This document shows positions 10,099 to 21,759 of a DNA stretch of 64,000 nt, piece after piece. Positions within the stretch are counted from its first letter, which is position 1, and every line of letters starts with the position of its first letter. The notes under the pieces were generated by a model. It was not told where the DNA came from. It worked only from the letters and a program-made list of their open reading frames with translations, and did not search any database. The position numbers and the translations under genes were made by a program. Source of the stretch: Malus domestica (taxonomy: Eukaryota > Streptophyta > Magnoliopsida > Rosales > Rosaceae); the NCBI RefSeq assembly GCF_042453785.1, contig NC_091665.1, positions 29,718,501-29,782,500 on the forward strand, given 5' to 3'.

Positions 10099-11187
10099 GG
10101 GAAAAAGATTGTTTACTACCCTCATGTTTCGTGGTTTTCAACATTTAGTACATCAATTTTTTTTCGTCCTAGAGTCATACCTAAAGTGTAAATTTTGGGA
10201 CAGTCTCATACATCTGTTAGTCAAATTGTTAAGTGTTCTGTTAACTATGACGTGGCGCCCATGTGGACAATGACTAGGCGCCACGTGGGTCACCACGTGG
10301 ATTTTTTTTTTAAAGAAGGGGTTTTCACTTTTTTTTAGGGGTTCAAAAAAAATTTCCCGCCAAAAATTTTGAAATTTTTTTTTTTCTTTTTCTTCTTCTT
10401 CTTCTTCTTTTGGGCAGAATCGATTTTTTTTTCTTCTTCTTCCTCCTCCTTCTTCTGGACAGATTCTTTTTTTTTTCTTCTTCTTCCTCCTCCTCCTCCT
10501 CCTCCTTCTTCTTCTTCTTCTTCCTCCTGGGCAGATTCGTTTTTTTTTTCTTCTTCTTCCTTCTTCTTCTTCTTCTTCTTCTTCTGAGCAAATTCGTGTT
10601 TTTTTTTCTTCCTCCTCCTCCTCCTCCTTCTTCTTCTTCTTGGCAGATTCGTTTTTTTTTTTTATTCTTCTTCTTCTTCTTCTGGGCAGATTTTTTTTTT
10701 TCTTCTTCTTCCTCCTCCTCCTCCTCCTTCTTCTTCTTCCTTCTTCTTCTTCTTCTTCTTCTTTTGGGCAGATTCGTTTTTTTCTTCTTCTTCTTCTTCT
10801 TCTTCCTCCTTCTTCTTCTTCTTTTGGGTTTTTTTTTTGTTTTTCCTTCTTCTTCTTCTTCCTGAGCGTGGAGTCAAAGATGGTGATGGAGGGTGGGCAT
10901 GGGTGGGATTGAAGATGAAGTTTTTGTTTGTTTTTTTTTTTTAAATAAATAAATATATTTTAAATTTTATTTATTTTTTAAAATTTTCACGTGGATGACA
11001 CATGGCGCCTAGTCATTGTCCACATGGGCGCCACGTCACAGTTAACGAGAGACTTAACAGTTTGACTAACGGATGTATGAGACTGTCCCAAAATTTACAC
11101 TTTAGGTATGACTCTGGGACGAAAAAAACTTGATGTACTAAATGTTGAAAACCACGAAACATGAGGGTAGTAAACAATCTTTTGCCC
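10099..11187. mobile_element. Non-autonomous Mutator-like element with long TIRs
   Basis: Arms of about 190 bp are inverted copies: the left starts GGGAAAAAGATTGTTTACTA and the right ends TAGTAAACAATCTTTTGCCC. A perfect 9-bp TSD, TAATATAAA, lies at 10090-10098 and 11188-11196. Nine-base duplications and long TIRs are the marks of Mutator-like elements. The arms contain CACGTGG and GGCGCC motifs. The interior is almost wholly a pyrimidine-rich microsatellite, with no transposase. Confidence 0.92.
10375..10862 (+). repeat. TTC/TCC microsatellite with spaced GGGCAGATTC motifs
   Basis: About 490 bp of TTC, TCC and poly-T on the + strand, interrupted about every 50-60 bases by a variant of TTCTGGGCAGATTCG, so the array has a higher-order period. 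It fills the interior of the Mutator-like element. Poly-Phe/Ser and poly-Lys/Glu ORFs here are artefacts. Such purine-pyrimidine mirror tracts can form triplex DNA. Confidence 0.9.
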
Positions 11188-11196
11188 TAATATAAA

Positions 11197-12285
11197 TTGT
11201 TAACACATATGATCAATTTGCATTCCAAACTTTATATAATTGGAAAGAAAAATACTATGAGGAGTGTAGAATGAGATTTTTAGAGTGCTAATAACAATTT
11301 TCTTCTTTAAAGACATGAAACTATTTTGTGGCACACACATCCATTAATCTTTTTTTGAACATATAATAGATCTTACTTTGATCTCAAAAATTAAAAATAT
11401 AATCTCACTTTAATTTGGTTAACAATGTGATTAGTGGTGGTTGAATGTCAATTTGATGAACAAGGCTCTATAACAACATAAGTTGAGAGAAAATTTTAGT
11501 AGATTTTATGATGAATTATAGGAGGGCGATGAGTTTTATTGGGTTGTGATCTTTTTTATTCGTAATCTGAATAACTTTAGATATTTAAAAATAATAATCT
11601 CGCATACCATTTGATATTTAAAGAGAGTAGCTAAGTGGTGAACTTTATTATATTTCGATTGCCTAACGTGTGTAATGTAAAATGTAAACAGACAGTTGTA
11701 TGTAGCTATTACGGGGAACATTCTTTTCCAAATATTTATACAAGCATTTAATTATATTTAGGCCTTTGAACAAGTGCGCATTGCATTCATATCTTGATAA
11801 CAAACTTGATACCTACCAGTACATAACAAAACATGACATAGTTCAAATTAAAGAATTAGGTGAAATTTGTAAGAACAAATGTAAGACCCCAAAACGGGAC
11901 TTTTAGATAAATTTTGGGCTAAAATTGAAGGTTTATTACTAAATACTCAAACAAATTAGTTGATGGGTTAAAGTTTTACCCGATCAAAAGAAAAATGACA
12001 ATGTAATGAGTTTTGTAGCTTAGTTATTTAAGAGCATTCTCTTTTGTATTTGGTGATCAATTTTTTTATCTATTTATGATACAAGCTGTATACTACGCGC
12101 CATAATATAAATAGAAGAACGCTAAAATATGTATCTTCTCTCCATGTGTATTGTGACACATAAAATATTAATTTGTGTCCCAAATATATGAAAATTATTA
12201 CCTAAATTAAATTTTCTAAAAAAGAAAAAAAAGGCCTAATTTATTTTCATTTTTAATACAAATGATGGACCAGCGGGAAGAGACT
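11197..12285. other. AT-rich intergenic spacer
   Basis: No gene, RNA or bounded repeat was recognised here. Short ORFs have no domain or codon-use support. Confidence 0.5.
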
Positions 12286-12293
12286 AACGGGAG

Positions 12294-12722
12294 TAGGCCT
12301 GGCATTTTGGACCCAACCCGTTAACCCGACCCGACCCAACCCGTTAATATTTGTATTTGGGTGGATGCTTAACGGGTCGGGTCGCTAACGGATGAACCCG
12401 TTAACAACCCGTTAAATAACGGGTCACTTTGGGTCAACCCGTTAAACCCGTTAGGACCCGTTAACACCCGCTAGCACCCTTTAGTTGATGATATTTTAGT
12501 AATTTTAGTAAAGTCTTAAGAACAAAAAATAAACTTTATGCAAAAAAAAATAATAATAATTGTTAACGGGTGTTAACGGGTGAAACGGGTGACCCGTTAG
12601 CTTAACGGGTCGGGTTCGGGTGACCCATTAGCTTAACGGGTTGGGTTCGGGTGACCCGTTAACTTAACGGGTAGGGTTCAATCCGACCCAAACCCAATAA
12701 ACCCGACCCGTTTATAGGTCTA
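12294..12722. mobile_element. hAT-like MITE rich in CCCGTTAA subterminal repeats
   Basis: 429 bp flanked by a perfect 8-bp TSD, AACGGGAG (12286-12293 and 12723-12730). The ends are TAGGCCTGGCA... and, inverted, TAGACCTATAAACGGG. Many copies of ACCCGTTAA / TTAACGGGT fill both subterminal regions in opposite orientation, as is usual for transposase-binding repeats in hAT elements. It lies just upstream of the DeSI-like gene's leader. Confidence 0.9.
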
Positions 12723-13699
12723 AACGGGAGGTCGCGCCGAAAAAACCAGAAAAGTAAAATAATATTTTCCAGAGAGCGCGTGGGCTTTGAATGACAATCC
12801 ACGTGTCCCGACATAACTGGTTAGTAAGTTCTAGAAAGTCATAGAAGTGACCGGAATCCAAATTGTCGTCCCAATTAGTTGGGAAAGTGTTTAAAGCGAC
12901 GGATCCGAACCGGCTCACGCAACTCGCAGAAAAGTGAGAACTTCTCTTCGTGGCTTCTTCACGCTAAGGTACGTTCTCTCGTTACAAAACCGCAATTGAA
13001 AGCCTAATCGTCATCCATCAGCCTTTCAATTGTTTAATGGAATTTGCTTTCCGTAATGCGCTTTATAAATTTTTCAATTTTGTTGAGAATTTGCAGAAAA
13101 ATTTAAACTTTAAATTTCGGAATTTTGTGTGGAATTTTTGGGGTTTTTGGTTTGATCTGTGGGATCCAAAGCTTAAGGTAGATTGCTGTATGTAATTGTT
13201 AGATTTTAATATTTAAAAGGTGTTTTTTGGAGGGTAATTCAGGATTTTGTTCATTGATTTCTGTGATTTGTATGATAATTAGTGTAGATTCGAACAATGT
13301 AGCTCCAATTACTGGTTTTGTTTTGCAATTGGGAAATATGTTGATGATGTTACACAAATAAAACTGTTTTGCGTATACAATTTGGTGATTTTTGTGCATT
13401 TTGAAGTTTTTTGGTGGTGGTGGTGGTTGAAGCACAGGAGCAAACCAGAAGTACCCTTTTTCCAACTTGTATTAGCAATTTGCAAACTTTAGAATTCGGG
13501 CGTTTATATGTCAATTATGGCAATCATAGTGTCCAGCTTTAGCTGCTTATAACTGAATCTGTTGCTTTCTCCCTGAATTTTGGCCCTGATCATGTTTCTT
13601 TAATTGTTGTCTTTATCAGTGTGATTGGAATACGCGATCTTCATTAGCTCAATACCCCTCATTTTCGTCTACTGAGCATTTTGATATTGGACCGCAGAG

Positions 13700-14988
13700 A
13701 TGGCAGAGGTGTGTACTGTTATATTTGTTGTATTTTGGCTTTTCATTGCGTTGACTTCTTTTCTTGCTTTGCAATGCAGTTCTTTAATTGATGTATTAAT
13801 ATGGTTGCAGGAGGGTCACAAGGTTATTCTAAATGTATATGACCTGAGCCAAGGATTAGCAAGGCAAATGTCCATGGCTTTCTTGGGGAAAGCCATTGAG
13901 GGCATATGGTAAGTGTTTTTTGTTCATTGGAATACAAGGAGAACTTCGATATGAAGAAATATTGTTATTTCTGTATTTTCTTCTTAGCAAGGCATGTGTA
14001 AAGGTAATTAAACCTTCCATGTGAATTTTCAATTGCAGGCACACAGGATTGGTGGTTTATGGTAATGAGTACTATTTTGGGGGAGGCATACAACATGCTC
14101 CTTCTGGGTCAACGCCATATGGGACACCAATTAAAGTGGTAGATTTGGGTGTGACACATGTGCCCAAGGATGTCTTTGAGATGTATTTGCAGGAGATCAG
14201 TCCTCGGTATACTGCTGAAACCTATAGTTTGCTTACTCACAATTGCAACAACTTTAGCAATGAGGTCGCTCAATTTTTGGTGGGTGCATCCATTCCGGAC
14301 TATATTTTGCAGCTTCCTAATGAAGTTATGGGCAGTCCAATGGGAGCTCTTATTAGTGAGTTATTTATCCTTTAGATACTACTCAGCCCTATTTGATTCT
14401 GAAAGCTAATTTATAATTCTTGTTGTTTTCTATTTATTTCCTTTGTTTTCACTACCCCTTAATTTGTATTTGATTAGTGATTAGTGCCATTTGATCTCAG
14501 ATAATGACTATAAATTGATAGAAGGATTGCAGTTAATGAGAGAACCATGTGGTTAAATACTCAATCATGTGAATTTTCGCTGCCTTTGTTTTGCAGTGCC
14601 CATGATACAGAATCTGGAAGCAACGTTGAAAAGTGGTGCTGCTCCTCAAGCTCCACAATTCCGGCCTGCTTCCGTGGTGCAACCAACAACTAATGCTGCG
14701 AAACCCATGAGTACTTCGAGCAAAGAGACTGGTGATAAGTCGAAATCTGGAGTGCAGCAGCTCACCAAGTCGGAAGAGCGGGGAGCATCAGGGAGTGCGG
14801 TTAAACCTCCCAACAGAGTTGTAGATCCTCTCGGGGATGCTCGCAGTAAGGTGCAAGAGGAGATCTCTGCTGAGTTTGCTGCAATCATGGCAAGTGGAAC
14901 ACTGCGTGCAAGCGAGGCTGCAGCCCTTGCAACGAGAAAAGTGATGCAGAGATATGGTCATGCAGGTTCCACGATGTCACAGAGTTAA
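13700..14988 (+). CDS. DeSI-like PPPDE thiol peptidase (desumoylating isopeptidase family)
   Basis: Four coding exons, 13700-13708, 13811-13908, 14039-14355 and 14597-14988, give 271 aa in phase with GT-AG borders. A leader exon ends at CTAAG near 12967, and its intron runs to the CAG just before the ATG. The N-terminal PPPDE domain has the two catalytic residues of the family: His in IWHTGLVVYG and Cys in LLTHNCNNFSNE, plus YYFGGGIQHAPSG. The C-terminal half is low-complexity Ser/Ala/Pro, ending in a helical segment (SKVQEEISAEFAAIMASG). The family removes SUMO or ubiquitin-like modifiers; which substrate this member cuts cannot be read from sequence. It is convergent with the transporter gene, and in Arabidopsis the equivalent would be At3g07090. 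Confidence 0.93.
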
Positions 14989-15448
14989 AGGGTTTGCGTT
15001 GTTTTGAGTACGTAGACCCCTCCGATGGATGACCGATGGATGATCAAACGGTTTTGATATTTTTTATTGAATAATTATTGATCTTGTAGCGTTCATTCGT
15101 GGCTTTGTTGTTTCGAAATCTTAATGATTACTTGTAGACATATACTTTGTCCTCAGAAGGGGATCATTTGGATTTGGAGTAATTTGGAATTGAATGGCCT
15201 TAGTTAACTGTTATGTGCCTTTAGATTGGAGTGGTCACTTGAATCCTATAAAATGAGCTTGATTTGTAATCGCATTAATCATCAATTGATCCGAGTGAAA
15301 GAAATTAAAAGAACTATGGTAATTACGAAGTGTGATTTCTATTTGCGTAAATTACAGTTGCTTAGAATATCACTATCGTAGTTACATTTACAAAAATTCT
15401 GAAAAGAGTACAAATATCACACACTTTACGTGTAAAATGTGAAGTATG
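14989..15448. other. Convergent intergenic region (3' ends of two genes)
   Basis: 460 bp between the stop codons of the DeSI-like gene (+) and the transporter (-), expected to hold both 3' UTRs. No other feature was seen. Confidence 0.6.
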
Positions 15449-17187
15449 CTATGAAGGGGCAGCTGAAACCGGCCTTCCCGTGCCCGATGCATTGCGACCT
15501 TCACTGGTCTCGCTGAGATTTTCGTTCTCTAACACAAGTACAGCTCCTTTTGGTCTGTTAAAAGCATCAGAAGGAATGTTTATGCCAGCGAATCCGATCA
15601 TGACAGCCCCTGCTCCAAGATAATCAGCAAAATGAGGAGCATGGCCAGTCATCGAGTCCACAATTGCCGCCAATGGAACCTGGATCGTCAGACCGGCTGT
15701 TGCTACCGTGGTGGTTGTTAGAAGAACGGCCTTGGCCCATAAGTAGTCACTCAGAACATTATCCAGCAAACCTAAACACAACACAATTATGATTCAGTAC
15801 AGGAGAAACACTACATAAAACTCTACAGCATCTGTATGTATCAGTACGCCTCATGTCAACCATTTTCATATCTTGCCCTCGACGTTTATCCATCAAATGA
15901 TAAGGAAGATACTTGCAGTGCAACTTAGTTGTTAAAAATAAATACGGTTTAGAGTGAGACTAAATTTGACAAAATAAAATCCTGCCGTATCCAGAAGTCT
16001 AGGATCGGAGTCTTTAGCATTACTATTGTAAGATTGCACGCATAGATAAATAGAAAAAAGCAGAGCAAACTCCAGTACAGGTAACTCCGAGTTAAACAGA
16101 ATATAAAGTATAAGTTAAGAACACACCTTTACCAACGATGAGACCAACCTGCTCCCATGTAAGCATATAAAACGGCTCTAGCTTTGAGAAATGAAGTATA
16201 AGGGCAACCGGAAGAAAAATAAGAAGGTTGGAAAGCCCTAGAAATCCTAGAAACTGAGCCATACTGGCACGGCCACTTTTTTCATCATCTTCATCAGGTA
16301 ATTTCTTGCGAATGAGGGTAATATAGACAGAATATAAGGCCGCCGAGACAAGAGCAAGTATGTCTCCGAGGAGAGGGTTTGAAGCAATTGCACTTAGAGC
16401 AGTTCGTGAGTCACCAAGGCTGACAATTATCGTTCCTCCCATGCAAAGAAGAACGCTAATAAGCTTAACCAAAGTAAACTTCTCCCCTAAGAATACTAGG
16501 GAGACCAAAAAGGTGAAAAGGCTGGATGAACTGCTTAAGATGGTATTCGACTGCACGCAACAAACACAACAAATCAATCATATCGAAATGACGAAACAAA
16601 TGGACAAATTTAAGAAGCCAGGTGTGCCATGCAACACTAAAAATCCTTACTGTAACGGTAGTATACTTCAATGACAAATTGAAAGTCAGCTGTGCAAAAA
16701 ACCAAAACGGGGAAATCAGTAGGCTAACTTTAGCCACTCGAGTTCGTGTCCAGCGCCCTTTTCCATCCACTTGCTTATCTACCGTTTCAGTGACATTGTC
16801 TTGAGTTGCTGAAATCCCAACAAGCTCGTATGATACAACTTTCGGTTCTACACCAAGATTAACTTCCCCCTCTTCCGCATCCGCTATCACAACTCCATCA
16901 GTCTCCTCAAGGAGAGTGATTTGCTCCGACTCTCCTAACCTTTGCAAAGGGCTACTCTTCCTACTTCTCCAAATCCAAAACCCCTCAAAATTATCTTCCA
17001 AATACCGCCCGATTTCAACCAAGGGAATGTAGATCACAAACAGAGAATTGCATATGTATGTGATGAGGAACGGGGACACACCGGCATCTACAACCGACTG
17101 CACTACGAAACTGGCAGCTATCCAGATGGATGCAACAGCAAATATGTATATCAAACCCAAAACCCACTTCCAAACTTCAGTTTTCAT
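15449..17187 (-). CDS. EamA-like transporter (SLC35F5/YML018C-like drug/metabolite superfamily)
   Basis: Coding exons 17187-16651, 16550-16127 and 15771-15449 give 427 aa in phase. A 5' UTR intron (about 17632-17334) lies upstream. There are about ten hydrophobic segments. The first begins MKTEVWKWVLGLIYIFAVAS, and the EamA repeat includes SNTILSSSSSLFTFLVSLVF and LGEKFTLVKLISVLLCMGGT. An acidic loop (residues about 95-120) separates the halves. The family sits in vacuolar or endomembranes; the substrate is not known for the plant members I recall. The C-terminal tail is hydrophilic. A decayed copy of this gene lies at 6072-7300. The Arabidopsis positional equivalent would be At3g07080. Confidence 0.92.
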
Positions 17188-17699
17188 ATCTTTCCAGTCA
17201 ACCCCAAATCAAATCAGCTCCCAAATCTTGCTAAAAATTAGCTATCCGATTCCCCAAGCCCGAAAACACAAACATTCTGCACTTTCAGAGAATTATAACA
17301 ACTTCCCATGTCACTAATAAACCCAAATCTCACCTGAAACCACCAAAAAGAAAGAGAAAAAAACTACCAAAATTAAGGGGGGAAAGAGGTGTGGAATTAA
17401 CCCTATAATACTAAACTGCACCAAGACGCAATCTTTTCTATACCATTACTATATAAACTGAATTAATCTCAGACCCAAAATCCCAATATGTGAAATATTT
17501 AATCAAATTTAAGTTCAATGAGGATTTGAACCCAGAAATAGAAAGATAATTTGAAAAGAAAAAGTATAAAAACTGAAAAAAAAAAATACATATATATATA
17601 TATAGCGAATTGAAGGGGGATGGAAATTGTACCTGGGACGAGATTAACATCGGATTCAGAGATTCGTGACTCGTTTTGACGGAAAGAGAGGTACCTGTA

Positions 17700-18500
17700 A
17701 TTTTTTTTTTTTTGTCAAAGTTGTAAGCTTGTAATACAGTTGGATTTTGACCTCTTTTTTCACCGGTCGTGAAGAGACGTACGACGTTACACAATCTAAA
17801 GAAATTGATGCGGGTACCGGTCAGCCTCGTTAGTCATTAGTTAGGCCCATCTTCGGAAATATTGTGATGTCTTTTACTTTTCAGCACAAGCCCAAATATG
17901 CACAAATAAAATTAGCTATATTGTTGTTAATATTATCTAGGAGTGTGATGGTGTAAATTTAGAAGTAGAATTATGAAAGAATTTGGAAATCCAATTCCTT
18001 GTATGGCAAGTAAAGCTCATGTGATTAGTATAAATAAACGCTTAAAGCCACAAAGGAAAAATAAGTGATTACAAACCAACTGAGCTTCATTTTTCTCTCT
18101 ATTGTCGTTACTCTCCTACCCTAACTCTCTAAATTTTCCTTTAACATTACAAGATTTTTAATTTAAAAAAAAAAAAAAAAAAAACTATCCATTAAGGAGC
18201 TAGTTGGCTCCTTCCTGGACCCTATGGAAGAAAGAAAATGTCTTGGAATGCCTCCTTTGAAGGTCGTATGGCAGTCTGGTATGTGTCCTAGTAGTGAACG
18301 TGAAGTGTTTGATGAAATACATGCTCATTAGATGTTGTCATGGCTCGACCGATGTCAACAAACATTTCTCGAGAGATGTCGACCATGATTGACAACATGG
18401 TTCGACGGCATGGCTCGACAATAGTCTACAAGCTCATAAAGGGTGTAAACACGAAGTTTCCTACGACAAATGAGACAAGAATACGTGTACAAAGATTTTT
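17700..18500. other. Intergenic spacer with poly-A tract and short repeats
   Basis: AT-rich. It contains a (A)n run near 18163-18183 and several near-repeats of ATGGCTCGAC/GATGTCGACC at 18340-18420. No gene was recognised. Confidence 0.45.
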
Positions 18501-19250
18501 TTTTTTTGTATTAATGAATTTGGGGTTACAATCTCTTTTTAATTTGATCCTCTGATTCAATCTCCATAAGGTGTGGATGTGTGATGTTGTTGATTCAAGG
18601 GTCACGATGACTTGATATTGGATGCACGGTTGCCTCAAGGATTTGGCTTGTGGCGAAGGAAGAACCGGCACGTGTAGTTGTGCTTGTTCATTCTTGTGAT
18701 GGTTGTTGATCCAAGGGTTGCGGCAACTTGATCTTGGATGAATGGTCGCCTCAAGGATTTGGCTTGTGACGAAAGAAGAACCGGCACGTGTGCTTGTTGA
18801 TTCTTCAAAAGTGTTGGCAAAGAACGAAGAGAGCTTTCTCGATCCTTCGGAATTCTTGGGAATTTGGGAGGTTCGATGCTTGAGAGCTTTAGAGTTTCCA
18901 AGCTCCAAGGACACAATTCTTTGTGAAGTGAATTCTCTTCCAATTTGGGAGTAGAGAAATGTATTGGTGAATTAGTCCCTTGAAATGAATGCTTTGGGTT
19001 CCTATTTATAGAATTTCCAACTATTGATTTTGGATTTAAATAATCAAATCAAATAAATCATTTCTGTCAAGTGTTGACACGTGTCCTTCTTGATAACTCT
19101 TCCGATTTTTGTTAAGTCACATGTGATGTGTACAATTTATGTGACACGTGACATGTATACCTTGGCACGTTAAAATTTTAATGCGTTGGTCAACATTTAT
19201 TTCACCGAAATTCGATATCTATAAAGTGCTCAATAAAATGTCTCTAACTG
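18500..19250 (-). repeat. LTR-like fragment with imperfect tandem repeats
   Basis: On the minus strand a TATA box (CTATAAATAGG, about 19011-19001) is followed by a leader-like sequence. Upstream of it are G-box-like ACACGTGTCC (about 19077) and GACACGTGAC (about 19141). Downstream, about 115-bp imperfect copies occur at 18585-18690 and 18700-18805, both containing TCAAGGATTTGGCTTGTG and GAAGAACCGGCACGTG. This arrangement (U3 with G-boxes, TATA, R/U5) resembles an LTR, but I could not find its ends or a TSD. Confidence 0.45.
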
Positions 19251-19835
19251 ACAAAACTCGGCAAAAATCATTCAACATTGAACTAGAAAAAAAATTGCGC
19301 CCTTGTGCGCACTGTTTCTTTCATGAGAAAGTTATGAACTTTTACACTACAAACCTATGAGGTATGATTCCTAGATTCATTACATATTAGACAGATACTA
19401 AACAAACAATAAATCGTATCAATATTATGTGCAATGCCCTTTTATTATCAGTTAGCGTCTCTTTTAGTTCTACTTCTTGGGCCACTTACAAACTCAAGTA
19501 ATGCTAGAATTATCACATATAATCGCTAATTAATTATTTACGTGGTGTAAATAATTTGATTAACTAAACAACTGATGATAAGTCATTAATATATCCTGGA
19601 AGCAATGACAAGTGAAGATCATAAATTGATGAAGAAAAATTCTCACTCGATATAATTTCCTTCTCATTCAATCCGTTTGATTTTTTATCGCGTTTACAAC
19701 CCGATACATTGTTACAATCTGACATTGCTCATACAAATTTTGAGTAATTCATGAGCAAGCGAATCGTAAAGATATGTTTTACAACAGAAATTAAATGCTC
19801 TGTGGAAACAACATTGTACCATGCAACTTGTAGTT
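19251..19835. other. Intergenic, 3' side of the kinase gene
   Basis: AT-rich spacer, probably including the kinase 3' UTR at its right end. No other feature seen. Confidence 0.45.
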
Positions 19836-21752
19836 TTACAAGGAAGAAGTACTTCCACACCGTGATGCTGCCACTCCATTGTGCCTTGAGCACGAACCCC
19901 ATTCCATGGCTTCTGCCACAGCGCGTTGGCGTTCGGTTACACTGTCTTCGAGCTGAGAATCCTCGTTTATGACCATTGTTTGATCCGGTGATGGAGAGGG
20001 AAGGCTGCTTATAGGCGAGGCAGCAGTGTCCGGACCAGTTCCGAGGACACTAAGAGCACTGACCACATCGCTTATCAAGGGACGAACAGGTGCTTCCTCG
20101 TGGAGGCACATTGCTGCAACTGCCATGGCTTGATTTAGTGCTCTCACAGGAAAGTTTCCTTGAAGAAGTGGATCAGCAAGTTCTGGATACCTATTAGGAT
20201 CCTTGAATACTGGTTGTGCCTGTTATAGACAAAAAAATTATGATAAAAAGTGTCAAAAGATTTCACAGAGACGGACTAGCAGCCCACTACTAATTAGTCG
20301 AACACGATATTGTTCATAACTTAACCACCTGCATGGTCTAGCAGGTGTGAGCCTCGGTTTTATACTAGTGAAATCATTTACGTACTGTGTATTATTTTGT
20401 CAAGTATCCGGCGATTCTTCAACGCAAAGCACATGACTTGAATAAGAATAAGAAGAAAAATATGTAGGGATATTTACCCAAGCAACTAGATTTTGCTCCC
20501 TGGTTGATAGTGTGGTGTCAACTGCTCTCCTTCCAGTGATCAATTCCAATAAAACAACTCCGAAACTGTAAACATCAGACTTGACCGTGAGCTGTCCTGT
20601 TCTTTGGTACTCTGGGGCACAATAACCATATGTTCCCATTACTCTTGAAGATACATGAGTCTTGTCTCCAATAGGTCCAAGCTTAGCTAACCCGAAATCA
20701 GAGAGTTTTGCATTGAAATCAGCGTCGAGTAAAATGTTGGAAGATTTTAAATCGCGGTAGATAACAGGTGGATTTGCCTCGTCATGCAAGTATTCTAGTC
20801 CCTTGGCAGCTCCCAGAGCTATTCTCATTCTTTTGAACCAATCTAGTGGCGTCTGGCCTTCCGGAAGATCTGAAAATCAAGATACGAAACATGAGAAACC
20901 GGGTTTAAGCCCTTTGCGGATACAAATGGAAGTAGCTCCAAGATGGAAGGAAAAATCAGTTTACAAACACATCAAAGTAGTACCTAGTAAATGGTCTTCC
21001 ACAGATCCCAAGGGCATGTACTCGTAGACAAGAAGTCTCTGATCACCATCTGCGCAATATCCGATAAGATTTACTAAATTTTCGTGGTGTAAGAGGCTCA
21101 ACATCAACACCTCGACAAGAAACTCTCGGTTTCCTTGCAAGCCATTCCTGTCAAGTTGCTTCACAGCCACAACCTGTTCTATTTTGTCAAGTTTTCCCTT
21201 GTAAACTCTTCCAAATCCGCCCTCTCCAATGAGGCATTCTTGCCTGAAGTTCTTCGTCGCTGTCGCTAATTCCCGGAATGTGAAAGTTTGCGCAGCAATG
21301 TTGTTGTGGTTTACGGGTTCTTTGTTGACATTATGGGCATTGGCTGCTGGATTCTCAGCTGGTGGTGTAGGTTTTGGTTTAGGAACTTCTGCTTATACAT
21401 AACCAATAATTAGAAAGCTAATAATTTGCCATGCGAAGGGGTAAAAAATCGGAAGAGCAAGACTTGTGATGCAAAACACAGAAGACAAAAATCTAATTTT
21501 CAACGATGCTGGGAAGGCTGCATTGGCAAATCATTTCGTCACACGAAACAATCACACGTTACCACAATTTTTATTCGTTAGAAAGGCAAAAAAATCCGAC
21601 CTACCAGCTGGGGGCGGCCGAGGCTGTTGTGCTGGTGGAACATTGTGTTCCTTCTGAGAAACAGTGGTAGGCAATTGTGCTCTCCTCCCACTATTTGATC
21701 TTGTGTTAGATGATTTCTTTTCATGGGATGAAAAGCAAGAAAAGCAACTCAT
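19836..21752 (-). CDS. Receptor-like cytoplasmic kinase, subfamily VII (PBS1-like/PBL)
   Basis: Exons 21752-21605, 21388-20984, 20869-20478 and 20219-19836 give 442 aa in phase. Kinase signatures in order are [11 protein letters not shown] (P-loop), VAVKQL (catalytic Lys), [13 protein letters not shown] (catalytic loop, RD type), DFGLAKLGP (Mg-binding), [10 protein letters not shown] (activation/P+1) and [18 protein letters not shown]. The N-terminus is [13 protein letters not shown]: no Gly-2 for myristoylation but Cys-3 and Cys-6, suggesting membrane attachment by palmitoylation. Proline-rich linkers flank the kinase domain and the Ser-rich tail ends near [15 protein letters not shown] kinases relay signals from surface immune and growth receptors. 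The Arabidopsis positional equivalent would be At3g07070; the ligand pathway cannot be inferred. Confidence 0.94.
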
Positions 21753-21759
21753 CTCACGC

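Noticed and set aside
10343-10912. Long ORFs on both strands rich in Phe/Ser/Leu or Lys/Glu/Arg
   Set aside because: They are translations of the TTC/TCC microsatellite inside the Mutator-like element.
12300-12720. Interstitial telomere array
   Set aside because: The motif is ACCCGTTAA, not CCCTAAA, and exact 8-bp TSDs define a hAT-like MITE.
16360-17317. Plus-strand ORFs over the transporter gene
   Set aside because: They are shadows of the minus-strand exons, and the same shadow ORFs recur over the duplicate at 6093-6948.
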